A stretch of DNA of 64,000 bases from Solwaraspora sp. WMMD1047 (GTDB lineage Bacteria > Actinomycetota > Actinomycetes > Mycobacteriales > Micromonosporaceae). The notes below the pieces were generated by a model, which did not search any database, was not told the origin of the DNA, and saw only the letters and a program-made list of their open reading frames with translations. Position 1 is the stretch's first letter; each line of letters begins with the position of its first letter. This document shows, in pieces, positions 35,828-44,865 of the stretch. The position numbers and the translations under genes were made by a program. The DNA lies in assembly GCF_029626155.1 (NCBI RefSeq), contig NZ_JARUBL010000001.1, forward strand, positions 5,126,501 through 5,190,500. The letters run 5' to 3'.

Positions 35828-37252
35828 GTGCCCGAATTGCGACAAAGTTCCCTCGTGGTGGTAGCCAATCGGCTGCCGGTCGACGACAGCGTGGCCCCGG
35901 ACGGCGCCTGCGAATGGCGCCGTAGCCCTGGTGGCCTGGTCAGTGCCCTGCACCCGCTGCTCCAACACACCCCGGCCACCTGGGTCGGCTGGGCCGGAGG
36001 CACCGGCCCGGCACCCGCGTTGCCCGACATCGACGGAGTGCGGATGCACACCGTCCCGCTGAGCCGCGAGGACATCCGCGACCACTACGAGGGGTTCGCC
36101 AACGCGACCCTCTGGCCGCTGTACCACGACGCCGTCGAGCAGCCGGTCTACCACCGCCGCTGGTGGGACGCGTACCAGCGGGTCAACCAGCGGTTCGCCG
36201 AGGCCGCGGCGGCCGCCGCCGAGCCCGGCGCGCTGGTCTGGGTACAGGACTACCACCTGCACCTGGTGCCCGGCATGCTCCGCGCGCTCCGCCCCGACCT
36301 GCGGATCGGCTTCTTCCTGCACGTGCCGTTCCCGCCGCCGGAGCTGTTCATGCAGCTACCCCGCCGGGCCGAACTGCTGCTCGGCATGCTCGGCGCGGAC
36401 CTGGTCGGCTTCCAGCGGGCCCAGGCGGCGCACAACTTCGCCCAGCTCGCCACCAAGGTGCTCCACCTGCCCGCCACCGACCGGCGGGTCGCGGTCGAGA
36501 ACCGGGTGGTCCGGATCGGCGCCTTCCCGGTCTCGATCGACATGACCGAGATGGAGGCGCTCGCCGGCCGCCCCGACGTGGTCCGCCGGGCCGCCCGGCT
36601 CCGGGCCGACCTCGGCGACCCGCAGCACGTCATCCTCAGCGTCGACCGGATGGACTACACCAAGGGCATCGAGCAGCGACTCAAGGCGTACAGCGAGCTG
36701 ATCGCCACCGGGCACGTGAAGGTCCGGGACACGGTGATGGTCCAGGTGGCGGTGCCCAGCCGGGAGCGGGTCGAGCAGTACCAGATCCTGCGTGAGCGGG
36801 TCGAACGCGAGGTCGGCCGGATCAACGGCGAGTTCGGCCGGGTCGGCGAGCCGGCCATCCACTACCTCACCCAGCCGTTCGACCGGGCCGAGCTGGCCGC
36901 CCTCTACCGGATCGCCGACATCATGGCGGTCACGCCGCTGCGCGACGGCATGAACCTGGTCGCCAAGGAGTACGTCGCCGCCCGGGTCGACGACTCGGGC
37001 GCGCTGCTGCTCAGCGAGTTCGCCGGGGCCGCCGCCGAGTTCACCCAGGCGTTCCTGGTCAACCCACACGATCTGGAAGGGCTCAAGCTGACCCTGATGC
37101 ACGCCCTGCAGGCCACCCCGACCGACACCGTCGAACGGATGCGGGCGATGCGGGACCATCTGCGCACCCACGACATCCGCGCCTGGGCGCGCTCCTACCT
37201 GAGCGCCCTCGACCAGACCGGGGAGCTGACCACCCGGCTGGCCACCGCCTGA
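35828..37252 (+). CDS. otsA: Alpha,alpha-trehalose-6-phosphate synthase
   Basis: A 474-residue GT20 enzyme making trehalose-6-phosphate from UDP-glucose (or GDP-glucose) and glucose-6-phosphate. Motifs: [12 protein letters not shown] at the N-terminus, [39 protein letters not shown], and [18 protein letters not shown] (donor-binding). Start GTG 35828 gives eight residues before the core; GTG 35804 is equally open. Neither has a strong ribosome-binding site. It probably functions in osmotic and desiccation tolerance; the phosphatase is not in the window. Confidence 0.95.
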   Translation: MPELRQSSLVVVANRLPVDDSVAPDGACEWRRSPGGLVSALHPLLQHTPATWVGWAGGTGPAPALPDIDGVRMHTVPLSREDIRDHYEGFANATLWPLYHDAVEQPVYHRRWWDAYQRVNQRFAEAAAAAAEPGALVWVQDYHLHLVPGMLRALRPDLRIGFFLHVPFPPPELFMQLPRRAELLLGMLGADLVGFQRAQAAHNFAQLATKVLHLPATDRRVAVENRVVRIGAFPVSIDMTEMEALAGRPDVVRRAARLRADLGDPQHVILSVDRMDYTKGIEQRLKAYSELIATGHVKVRDTVMVQVAVPSRERVEQYQILRERVEREVGRINGEFGRVGEPAIHYLTQPFDRAELAALYRIADIMAVTPLRDGMNLVAKEYVAARVDDSGALLLSEFAGAAAEFTQAFLVNPHDLEGLKLTLMHALQATPTDTVERMRAMRDHLRTHDIRAWARSYLSALDQTGELTTRLATA

Positions 37253-37291
37253 CCGACCGCTGAACCGGACGAGCCACCGAGCCGGCGCGAC

Positions 37292-37318
37292 CGGCCCGGG
37301 CCGAACCGGCCCGGGCCG
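37292..37318. terminator. Palindromic pair between otsA and the hydrolase gene
   Basis: The palindrome CGGCCCGGGCCG occurs twice (37292-37303 and 37307-37318) in the gap between convergent genes. The copies can pair with each other or fold singly, so a termination role is possible. Confidence 0.35.
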
Positions 37319-37333
37319 CGGCGCCGGTGCCGG

Positions 37334-38143
37334 TCAGGCCGCGGTCTCCTTGCTCAGCCACTCCAGGATCGCGTCGATCGGCTCGGCCCACCGGGCGTCG
37401 AGCATCATGTCGTGGCCCATGCCCGGAAACAGCAGCGGTGCGGCGTCGTACCGGCGGGCCGCCCGGTTCAGCGTGGCCGGCGACACCACCCGGTCGTCCG
37501 GGCTGCCCAGCACCAGCATCGGCGGCTCACCGACCGCCGGTTCCGGCGCCCGGTGGACCAGCAGCTGCCACTGCGCCCGGGGTGCGGCCCCACCCAGCCG
37601 GCCGGCGTACCCGCGTGCCGTCTCGACCGGCACCTCCCGGCTGAACAGCTGCCCGCCGGTCAGCCGCAGCGGCGCGCCGACGACCGCCGGCAGCGTGCCG
37701 ACCGGGTTGCGCCGCAACGCCACCCCGAGCGTCGACCAGCCGCCGAACACCGGCGCGACCATCACCCCGGCCCGGGCCGGGTACCGCGCCATCGCGTGTG
37801 CGACCACCAGCGCGCCGGCTCCGTGCCCCACCAGCACCGCCTGCCGCGGCAGGCCCGCCGCCACCTGGACCACATCATGGGCGTACGCGCGCAGCGTCGC
37901 GCCCGGCGCCGTGCCGCTGCGGCCGTGCCCGCGCAGGCTCATCGCGTACGCCGGGAAGCCGCGCCCGGCGGTGTGCTCCAGCCAGTGCTCGGCGAAGACC
38001 CAGGCCCCATGGCCGAAGCCGGGGACGAAGAGCAGCGGCGGCCGCCCCTGGTCGTCCTCCGGAAGGGCCGCCAGCACCTCCCGGCGCACCGGTGGCACCG
38101 GCCTGGTCCAGTCCCGTGCCCGCATCACCCGTGGCCGGCTCAC
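37334..38143 (-). CDS. Alpha/beta hydrolase
   Basis: A 269-residue cytoplasmic serine-hydrolase-fold protein. FVPGFGHGAWVF is the oxyanion strand; VLVGHGAGALVVAHA is the nucleophile elbow, but the Ser of GxSxG is replaced by Gly-Ala (GHGAG), so the standard nucleophile is missing at that site. Asp in GSPDDRV and His in GMGHDMMLD are in place. It could be a non-hydrolytic family member, or use another nucleophile. The GTG start overlaps the monooxygenase stop as GTGA, so the two are coupled. Confidence 0.78.
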   Translation of the reverse strand: MSRPRVMRARDWTRPVPPVRREVLAALPEDDQGRPPLLFVPGFGHGAWVFAEHWLEHTAGRGFPAYAMSLRGHGRSGTAPGATLRAYAHDVVQVAAGLPRQAVLVGHGAGALVVAHAMARYPARAGVMVAPVFGGWSTLGVALRRNPVGTLPAVVGAPLRLTGGQLFSREVPVETARGYAGRLGGAAPRAQWQLLVHRAPEPAVGEPPMLVLGSPDDRVVSPATLNRAARRYDAAPLLFPGMGHDMMLDARWAEPIDAILEWLSKETAA

Positions 38144-39540
38144 CGGGCGACCTCCAGTTCGTCGATGGTGCGCTGCAGGGCACGAAGGTAGTCGGTGTGG
38201 CCGACCTCGAACCAGTGCCGGGTGGTGTCCTTGACCTTCGCCCGGCTCCACCGGCGGCCGGCCTCGCCATCGACGCGCGCCGCGAAGGCGGTGGCCCGTT
38301 CCGGGGCGGCTTCCCGCAGCCGCAGCCAGCGCGCGACCGCCACCGACTGCCAGTGGCTGAGCGGGAACAGGCCGGAGTCGGGTTGCAGCAGCCCCACCAC
38401 GGCCAGCGTCGGGTGCCGGCGGGGAAAGGCGTTGAGGTGCAGGGTGGGTCGGCCGGACTGGTCCATGCCGAGCAGTTCCGGGGCCAGGAACTCGAACCGC
38501 GGCAGGTAACCGGTGGCGAAGACCACCACGTCCGGCTCCACCTCGCGACCGTCGGTGAGCTCCACGCTGTAGCTGCGGAACCGGGCGATGTCGGGCACCG
38601 GGGTGATCGCGCCGTGCCCGACGTAGTACACCAGCTGGCTGTTGGCGATCGGGTGCGTCTCGTAGACCTTGTGGTCGGGTTTCGGCAGGCCGAACCGGGT
38701 CAGGTCGCCGACGGTGAGCCGCAGCACCCGGTGGTACAGCCACTGCCGCAGCCAGATCGGCAACCGCCAGGCCAGGGTGGTGTCGTTGACCTGGTCGGCC
38801 GGGCGACCCAGCACGTACTTCGGGGCGTACCAGTAGCCGCGCCGGGTGGAGTGCCAGCAGCGGGCGGCCTGCTGGCCGGCCTCGACCGCGATGTCGCAGC
38901 CGCTGTTGCCGGCCCCGACGACCAGCACCCGCTTGCCCCGGATCTGGGTGGCGTCCTTGTACGCCGAGGAGTGCATGAGCTGCCCGCGGAAGTCGTCGAT
39001 CCCCTCGTACGCGGGGAACTTCGGCGCCCAGTTGTGCCCGTTGGCGACCACCACGGCGGCGTACCGCTGGGTCCGCTCCGGGCCGTAGCCGCCGGTGCTG
39101 CGGGTGGTGACGTCCCAGCGGTCGCCGTCGGCCGGCTCGACCCGGACCACCTCGGTGCCGAACCAGATGTGCGGGCGCAGGTCGAAATGGTCGGCGTAGC
39201 GCTCCAGATAGGACAACAGCTGGCTGTGGTGCGGGTAGTCCGGCCAGTCGTCCGGCATCGGGAAGTCCGGGTACTGGGTGAACGGCTTGGACGAGATCAG
39301 GTGGGTGCTGGCATAGACCGGGCTGCGGTCGTGCCGCCAGTTCCAGCCGCCGCCGACGCCGGTCTCCCGCTCGTAGCAGTCGACCCGGAAGCCGTACTCC
39401 TTCAGGTTCTTGATGGCGGTCAGTCCGCTGGCTCCGGCGCCGATGACGCAGACGGCGCCGCTGCGGTCGTAGACCGGGCGCCCGTCCCGCCACAGGGTCG
39501 CACCGGTCTCTTGGCCGTCGTAGTCGGTGGAGGTGGACAC
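38140..39540 (-). CDS. Flavin-containing (FMO/Baeyer-Villiger-type) monooxygenase
   Basis: A 466-residue two-dinucleotide-fold monooxygenase. FAD motif VCVIGAGASGLTAIKNL at the N-terminus, an FMO-like NGHNWAPKFP fingerprint, NADPH motif VLVVGAGNSGCDIAVEA, and FATGYLPRFEF toward the C-terminus. It oxygenates a soft nucleophile or ketone with NADPH and O2; the substrate is unknown. GTG 39540 follows AAGGAGAT. The alpha/beta hydrolase gene overlaps its end, so an oxidised ester-like product may be handled by that partner, an inference weakened by the partner's altered nucleophile elbow. Confidence 0.88.
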   Translation of the reverse strand: MSTSTDYDGQETGATLWRDGRPVYDRSGAVCVIGAGASGLTAIKNLKEYGFRVDCYERETGVGGGWNWRHDRSPVYASTHLISSKPFTQYPDFPMPDDWPDYPHHSQLLSYLERYADHFDLRPHIWFGTEVVRVEPADGDRWDVTTRSTGGYGPERTQRYAAVVVANGHNWAPKFPAYEGIDDFRGQLMHSSAYKDATQIRGKRVLVVGAGNSGCDIAVEAGQQAARCWHSTRRGYWYAPKYVLGRPADQVNDTTLAWRLPIWLRQWLYHRVLRLTVGDLTRFGLPKPDHKVYETHPIANSQLVYYVGHGAITPVPDIARFRSYSVELTDGREVEPDVVVFATGYLPRFEFLAPELLGMDQSGRPTLHLNAFPRRHPTLAVVGLLQPDSGLFPLSHWQSVAVARWLRLREAAPERATAFAARVDGEAGRRWSRAKVKDTTRHWFEVGHTDYLRALQRTIDELEVAR

Positions 39541-39704
39541 CCGGTATCTCCTTATTTTCCGGCACCAGTGCCGACGTGCTGCCGCATCCTCCCGGCTTCT
39601 GTCACCCGTTGTCCAGCCCGCCGGGCGCAGCGTCGCGGTAACACCTCGGTCACGGTCCGCAGCGATCCGGCCAGCATCCGGACCGACCGGCCGGGAGAGG
39701 CCGG

Positions 39705-40445
39705 TCAGCCCGGCGGCAGGACGAGGTCGACCAGGACCGGGAAGTGGTCGCTGGCCCGGCGGGTCTGCGGGGTGTCGACCACGTCGTAGTCGACGATCTC
39801 GATCCGCGGGTCGACGAAGATCGCGTCGATGCGCCGGCGGGGATCGCCGCAGGAGTAGGTCAGCCGGTCGTCGCGACCGGCGGCGACGGCGGTGTCGACC
39901 AGCCCGGCGGCGACGGTACGCCAGGCGGCGCCGGCCGGTTCGTCGTTGAGGTCGGCCCCGGCGATCAGCGGAAGCTTCACCTCGGCGAGTTCCCGCCGGA
40001 ACAGGGCCGCCTGGCCGGGCCGCTCGGCCGGGTCGGTGGAGAGGTGCGTACCGGCGACCACGAACCGGGCGGCGCCCGGGCCGGCCGGCCCGCCGCCGGC
40101 GTCCAGCGCCCCGACCGAACAGTCGGCGAACGCCGCGCCGCGCAGGTGCCGCCCGGGGGTCAGCGGAAACCGCTGGCACCAGGTGTGGTGGACGCGTACC
40201 CGCAGGTTGGCCAGGAGCAGGTTGCCCAGCGCGGGCAGTCCGCCCGCGACCACGACCAGCCCGAGCCGGTCGGCGAGCGCGGCGCTGTGGTGCCGCCAGC
40301 GGAACCGGCGCGGCCCCTCCTGCACGATCACGACGTCGGGAGCCGCCGCGCGGACGACCGACGCCAGCGCAGCGACGTCGTCGCGCTGGCCGTGCACGTT
40401 GTACGACAGCACCCGCAGCCGGGCGCCGTCCCCACTCTCGATCAC
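39705..40445 (-). CDS. Endonuclease/exonuclease/phosphatase-family protein
   Basis: A 246-residue metal-dependent phosphoesterase-fold protein. LRVLSYNVHGQRDD carries the metal Asn, VVIVQEGPRRFRWRH the Glu, AGADLNDEP the Asp-Asn pair, and RRRIDAIFVDPRIE...SDHFPVLVDL the terminal Asp-His. All core motifs are present. Start GTG 40445 was chosen just before the core. It starts 10 bases after the glucokinase stop. The substrate could be nucleic acid or a phospholipid and cannot be assigned. Confidence 0.82.
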   Translation of the reverse strand: MIESGDGARLRVLSYNVHGQRDDVAALASVVRAAAPDVVIVQEGPRRFRWRHHSAALADRLGLVVVAGGLPALGNLLLANLRVRVHHTWCQRFPLTPGRHLRGAAFADCSVGALDAGGGPAGPGAARFVVAGTHLSTDPAERPGQAALFRRELAEVKLPLIAGADLNDEPAGAAWRTVAAGLVDTAVAAGRDDRLTYSCGDPRRRIDAIFVDPRIEIVDYDVVDTPQTRRASDHFPVLVDLVLPPG

Positions 40446-40455
40446 GGTGTCGAGG

Positions 40456-41415
40456 CTAGCGCCGGGCGAGGTCGGCGGCGCCCACCACCCCGGCGGTGTT
40501 GCCCAGCTCGGCCGGGCGGATGTCGGCCACCGGAATCCGGCCGCGCTGGGCCAGGGCCTCCAGATAGGACCGCCGGGTGGGGCCGAGCAGCAGGTCACCG
40601 GCGTCCACCACCCCGCCGCCGACCACCAGGGTCTCCGGGTCGAGGATCTGCGCCATGTCGGCCAGGCTGATCCCCAGCCACCAGCCGATCTGGGCGAACG
40701 CCGCGCAGGAGACCCCGTCGCCGGCCTTGGCGGCGGCGGTCACCATCCGCCCGGTCACCGCCTCCACATCGCCGCCGGCCAGCTCCAGCAGGCCGGTGGC
40801 GCGGGCCGGCTCCTGCCGGGCGCCGGCCCGGGCGAACCGGACCAGGGCGCTGCCGCTGGCGTACTGCTCGATGCAGCCGAGCCGGCCGCAACCGCACAGG
40901 TGCCCCTCGGGCACGGACAGCATGTGGCCCAGTTCGGCGGCGATACCGTTGGCGCCGCGCAGCAGTTCGCCGCCGAGCACGATGCCGCCGCCCACCCCGG
41001 TGCCGATGGTGAACATGACCATCGAGTCGCTGGCGTCCCGGCCGGCCCCGTACCGGAATTCGGCCCAGGCCGCGACGTTGGCGTCGTTCTCGACCACCAC
41101 CGGCAGGTCGACGGCGGCGCTGACGTAGTCGCGCAGCGGCTCGTTGCGCCAGGCGATGTTGGGAGCGAAGAGCACGACCGACCGGGTGGCGTCGATCCAG
41201 CCGGCCGCGCCGATCCCCACGGCGGTGATCGGTTCCGGTTGGCTCTGGTGGCGGGCCAGCAATTCGGCGACCACCTCGATGATGACGTCGCGGGTCTTGG
41301 CGACGTCATCGGCGGGCGTGTCCCGGCGGGTCTCCGCCAGTACCTCGCCGGCCATGTCGACGATTCCGGCGGCCACCTTGGTGCCTCCGACGTCGACTCC
41401 GATGGTCAGCGTCAC
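40456..41415 (-). CDS. glkA: ROK-family glucokinase
   Basis: A 319-residue kinase without an N-terminal DNA-binding domain. ATP motif TIGVDVGGTKVAAGIV; catalytic VVENDANVAAWAE; ATP/Zn motif GHLCGCGRLGCIEQYASG, with the Cys trio of ROK glucokinases. GHM and TIGTGVGGG complete the sugar site. It would phosphorylate glucose (perhaps supporting catabolite repression, as in streptomycetes). The GTG start follows GAGGGGAG. Confidence 0.92.
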   Translation of the reverse strand: MTLTIGVDVGGTKVAAGIVDMAGEVLAETRRDTPADDVAKTRDVIIEVVAELLARHQSQPEPITAVGIGAAGWIDATRSVVLFAPNIAWRNEPLRDYVSAAVDLPVVVENDANVAAWAEFRYGAGRDASDSMVMFTIGTGVGGGIVLGGELLRGANGIAAELGHMLSVPEGHLCGCGRLGCIEQYASGSALVRFARAGARQEPARATGLLELAGGDVEAVTGRMVTAAAKAGDGVSCAAFAQIGWWLGISLADMAQILDPETLVVGGGVVDAGDLLLGPTRRSYLEALAQRGRIPVADIRPAELGNTAGVVGAADLARR

Positions 41416-41561
41416 CGCTGCCGCTCCCCTCTGCCGTGCCACGCGGCCGCCCGACCGCGCCACCGGCCCGAGCACGACCGGCCGGCAAGTGACCGGACGT
41501 CAGGCCCGTGACCGGGCGTCTGGGCCGCGATCGGGCTGCTGCTCGATCGGGCCTCCACTGT

Positions 41562-42398
41562 TCAGTCCCCGTCGGCCGGCGGGACGCCGTCGGTCGCCGC
41601 GGCTGACTCCGGGGCTCGCGACGCGGGCACCGCCGGTCGTCCGGCGCCCTCCGCGTCCGCCGTCCCGGTGGGGACGGCTGCCGGGCCGGTGGACCGGCGG
41701 TCGGCTGGGCGGGAGGGACCGCCGGGCCCGGCGACATCGACGGGCGGGGCGGCACCCGCGTCGGTGGTCCGGGCCTCCGCACGGGTGGCGGCCGCCCAGA
41801 CGTCCCGCTCGGGCGCCGGCCACGAATCATGCCCGGTACGGGTGGCCTCGCGCCACACCTGGTCGTCCCGGACCGATCCGCCCCGCGGTTCGACCGGCCC
41901 CGGATCAGCCGGACCGGGATCAGCCGGACCGGGATCAGCCGGACCGGGATCAGCCGGACCGGGATCAGCCGGACCGGGATCAGCCGATCCCGGATCGGCC
42001 GGGTCGCGGTCGGTTCCGGCCGGCGCCGGATCGGCCGGGCTCCGGTCCCGGGTGGCCTCGCCGAATGCCCGCAACACGGTGGCCACCCCGGCCGCGACCT
42101 CGCCGGCACCGGCCGCCAGCCGCTCGGCGAACTGCGGGTCCGGGTCGCGCAGTGCGGCGATACCCCGGCAGACCGGGCAGACGCAGCATTCCGGCGTGCC
42201 GGTGGCGATACCGCCGCCGAATGCCCCCGAGATCAGGTCGCCGAGCGGGCCGAGACCCGCCGCCCGGGCCGCCTGCTGCCCCGCGGCGGCCAGCCCACTC
42301 GCGTCCTTCCCGGCGGCGGCCAGTCGGGCCGCCGCCAGCACGGTCGCCACCAGTCGCTCGGCCTCCTCGCGGGCCGAACCCGGATCGGTCCCTGCCAT
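41562..42398 (-). CDS. DUF5304-like protein with ADPGP repeats
   Basis: A 278-residue protein. The N-terminal domain (about 1-115) has helical EEAERLVATVLAAARLAAAG, the CCVCPVCRG Cys cluster near residue 71, and a helix. Residues about 125-165 are ADPGP repeats from 15-base DNA units; the remainder is Pro/Ala/Gly-rich and disordered, ending PPADGD. The family occurs next to glucokinase and SRPBCC genes in actinobacteria, as here. ATG 42398 follows GGAGGAGCC. The Cys cluster suggests metal binding, but no function is known. Confidence 0.7.
   Translation of the reverse strand: MAGTDPGSAREEAERLVATVLAAARLAAAGKDASGLAAAGQQAARAAGLGPLGDLISGAFGGGIATGTPECCVCPVCRGIAALRDPDPQFAERLAAGAGEVAAGVATVLRAFGEATRDRSPADPAPAGTDRDPADPGSADPGPADPGPADPGPADPGPADPGPADPGPVEPRGGSVRDDQVWREATRTGHDSWPAPERDVWAAATRAEARTTDAGAAPPVDVAGPGGPSRPADRRSTGPAAVPTGTADAEGAGRPAVPASRAPESAAATDGVPPADGD
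41902..41991. repeat. 15-base tandem repeat array, five perfect copies
   Basis: GGATCAGCCGGACCG repeats perfectly from 41902 to 41976, followed by a degenerate sixth copy (41977-41991). The array lies in the minus-strand DUF5304-like gene and encodes ADPGP units. Confidence 0.9.
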
Positions 42399-42433
42399 TC
42401 CTGGCTCCTCCACCCCGGCGTCGCCGGCCGCCG

Positions 42434-42889
42434 CTACGCCGCCCCATCCAGGGTTTCTACCCGCCGTTTGAGCTGCTTCAACGCCGTATCCATGATCATT
42501 TTCTCGGCCTTGCGCCGGAACATCCCGAGCATGCCGACCGACAACTCGACCTCAAGTGTGTAGGTCACCGTCGAGGTGCCGTCGCCGTTGTCCTCGATGT
42601 CGTAGGACCCGTTCTGGGTGCGCTGCATCCGGGACGGGGCCACCAGGTGCCACTGCACCCGGGAGAGGTCCTCGGCGTATTCGTACGCCAGGGTGTAGTC
42701 GTCCACCAGCACGCCGGCGTCGAGCTCGAAGCGGACCTGGCTGGCGTAGCCGTCCTCGTACTCTTCGACCACCTCGACGTTCTTCACCGCCTCGGTCCAC
42801 TCCGGGTACCGGGGGAAGTCGGCGATCACCGCCGCGACCCGGTCCGGGCGCGCCGCGATGATGATCGACTGGGTGGAGGAGTCCGCCAT
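42434..42889 (-). CDS. SRPBCC-family lipid-binding/polyketide-cyclase-like protein (Rv2185c family)
   Basis: A 151-residue START/SRPBCC-fold protein. Sequence order SIIIAARPDRVAAVIADFPRYPEW, EAVKNVEVVEEYEDGYASQVRFELDAG, and terminal KAEKMIMDTALKQLKRRVE gives the helix-grip cavity fold. Such proteins carry hydrophobic ligands. It lies divergently upstream of fadD15, as in M. tuberculosis. ATG 42889 begins at the conserved MADSSTQS start. Confidence 0.85.
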   Translation of the reverse strand: MADSSTQSIIIAARPDRVAAVIADFPRYPEWTEAVKNVEVVEEYEDGYASQVRFELDAGVLVDDYTLAYEYAEDLSRVQWHLVAPSRMQRTQNGSYDIEDNGDGTSTVTYTLEVELSVGMLGMFRRKAEKMIMDTALKQLKRRVETLDGAA

Positions 42890-43039
42890 GGGGGGCAGGC
42901 TACCCGGTGCGCGGCGCACCGACGGCGAGCCCGGCCCCGGTGTTCTGGATCATCGCATCGCCGGCCTGCCCGAACGGCCAGCCGGTCTGGCCGGTAGGTT
43001 CAACAGTGGTCGAACCGCCCGGCAGCGTGAGGAGTACAG

Positions 43040-44851
43040 GTGCGCGAGTTCTCCGTCCCACCGGTCGTCACCGTCGGCGACTCGGCCAACCTGACCGACC
43101 CGGTCTGGGACAACGCGGAAGCGGCGCCGGACGCCGTCCAGTTCGTCCGCTATGCCCCGGGGTCGGACGGGACGGTCCAACCGGTCGACGTCACCTGCCG
43201 GCAGTTCCGCGACGAGGTGATCGCCCTGGCCCGGGGGCTGGTGGCGGCCGGGATCGAGCCGGGTTCCCGGGTCGGCCTGATGAGCAAGACCCGGTACGAG
43301 TGGACCCTCGTCGACTACGCGATCTGGGCCGTCGGAGCGGTCACCGTCCCGGTCTACGAGACGTCCAGCGCCGAGCAGGTGGCCTGGATCCTCGCCGACT
43401 CCGGCGCGGTGGCCTGCGTGGTCGAGACCAGCGGACACGCGCTCTGCCTGGCCGGGCTCGCCGAGCGGCTGCCGGCGGTGGGCAACGTCTGGCAGATCGA
43501 CGCCGGCGACCTCGACGCCCTGGTCGCGGCCGGCGAGCAGGTCGCGCCCGCCGAGATCGACCGGCGCCGCGAGGCCATCCGGGCCGGCGACCTCGCCACC
43601 ATCATCTACACCAGTGGCACCACCGGGCAGCCGAAGGGCTGCGTGCTGACCCACCGCAACATGTACGCCGACATCGCCAACGCGATCCCGGTGCTGCCCG
43701 GGCTGTTCAACGAGGGTGCCGCCACCCTGCTGTTCCTGCCGCTGGCCCACTCGTTCGCCCGACTGATCCAGATCGGCGTGGTGCACGCGCGGGCCACCAT
43801 GGCGCACAGCTCCGACGTCAAGAACCTCGTCGCCGAGCTGCAGCGGTTCCGCCCCACCTTCGTCCTGTCGGTGCCCCGGGTCTTCGAGAAGGTGCACACC
43901 GGGGCCGCGCAGAAGGCCCAGGCGGAGGGGAAGGGCCGGATCTTCGCCGCCGCCGAGCAGGTGGCGGTGGCGTACAGCGAGGCCCTGGACTCCCCCGGCG
44001 GACCCGGCGCCGCCCTGCGCCTGCGGCACAAGGTCTTCGACCTGCTGGTCTACCGCAAGCTTCGGGCCGCACTCGGCGGTCGCTGCCGGGTGGCGATCTC
44101 GGGTGGCGCGCCGCTGGGGGCGCGGCTGGGCCACTTCTTCCGGGGGATCGGGGTGACCATCCTGGAGGGCTACGGCCTGACCGAGACCTCGCCGGCCGCC
44201 GCCGCCAACCTGGAGCACGCGACCCGGATCGGCACCGTCGGCCGCCCGCTGCCCGGCGTGACCATCCGGGTCGCCGACGACGGCGAGATCCTGATCAAGG
44301 GAGAGCTGGTCTTCCAGGGCTACTGGAACAACCCGGAGGCCACCGCCGAGGCGCTCAACGCCGACGGCTGGTTCCACAGCGGTGACCTGGGCCAACTCGA
44401 CGGCGACGGCTTCCTGAGCATCACCGGCCGGAAGAAGGAGATCATCGTCACGGCCGGCGGCAAGAACGTGGCGCCGGCCGTACTGGAGGACCGGATCCGC
44501 GCCCATCCGCTGGTCAGCCAGGCCGTGGTGGTCGGCGACGGGCGGCCGTTCGTGGCCGCGCTGATCACCGTCGACGAGGACGCCTGGCCCCGCTGGCGCG
44601 ACGAGAACGGCCTGCCGGCGGAGGCCGGCATCGCCGACTCGACGGAGCACCCGGCGCTGCGCGCGGAGATCGAACGGGCCGTCGACGACGCCAACGCGGC
44701 CGTCTCCAAGGCGGAGGCGATAAAGGTCTTCCGGATTCTGCCCCGCGACTTCACCGAAGCGACCGGCGAGCTGACCCCGTCGATGAAGGTCAAGCGGGCG
44801 GTCGTACACAAGACATACGCCGCTGAGATCGCCGATATCTACGGAAGCTGA
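43040..44851 (+). CDS. fadD15: Long-chain acyl-CoA synthetase
   Basis: A 603-residue AMP-forming fatty acyl-CoA ligase. P-loop YTSGTTGQPKG (near residues 190-200), VFEKVHTGAAQKA, A5 motif EGYGLTETSP, and FHSGDLGQLDGDGFLSITGRKKEIIVT with the hinge Asp/Lys all fit. The last Lys in LTPSMKVKR is conserved. GTG has GTGAGGAGTACAG upstream. Position corresponds to fadD15 (Rv2187). It activates fatty acids for phospholipid or PIM use. Confidence 0.92.
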   Translation: MREFSVPPVVTVGDSANLTDPVWDNAEAAPDAVQFVRYAPGSDGTVQPVDVTCRQFRDEVIALARGLVAAGIEPGSRVGLMSKTRYEWTLVDYAIWAVGAVTVPVYETSSAEQVAWILADSGAVACVVETSGHALCLAGLAERLPAVGNVWQIDAGDLDALVAAGEQVAPAEIDRRREAIRAGDLATIIYTSGTTGQPKGCVLTHRNMYADIANAIPVLPGLFNEGAATLLFLPLAHSFARLIQIGVVHARATMAHSSDVKNLVAELQRFRPTFVLSVPRVFEKVHTGAAQKAQAEGKGRIFAAAEQVAVAYSEALDSPGGPGAALRLRHKVFDLLVYRKLRAALGGRCRVAISGGAPLGARLGHFFRGIGVTILEGYGLTETSPAAAANLEHATRIGTVGRPLPGVTIRVADDGEILIKGELVFQGYWNNPEATAEALNADGWFHSGDLGQLDGDGFLSITGRKKEIIVTAGGKNVAPAVLEDRIRAHPLVSQAVVVGDGRPFVAALITVDEDAWPRWRDENGLPAEAGIADSTEHPALRAEIERAVDDANAAVSKAEAIKVFRILPRDFTEATGELTPSMKVKRAVVHKTYAAEIADIYGS

Positions 44852-44852
44852 C

Positions 44853-44858
44853 TACGAT
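44853..44858 (+). promoter_or_regulatory. -10 element of the histidine kinase gene (leaderless)
   Basis: TACGAT ends seven bases before the GTG start, only two bases after the fadD15 stop. No Shine-Dalgarno is present, so the kinase mRNA is predicted to be leaderless. Confidence 0.5.
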
Positions 44859-44865
44859 CCGTCAC

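Noticed and set aside
41902-41991. CRISPR-like array
   Set aside because: The 15-base units are contiguous with no spacers and lie in a coding frame, so it is a coding tandem repeat.
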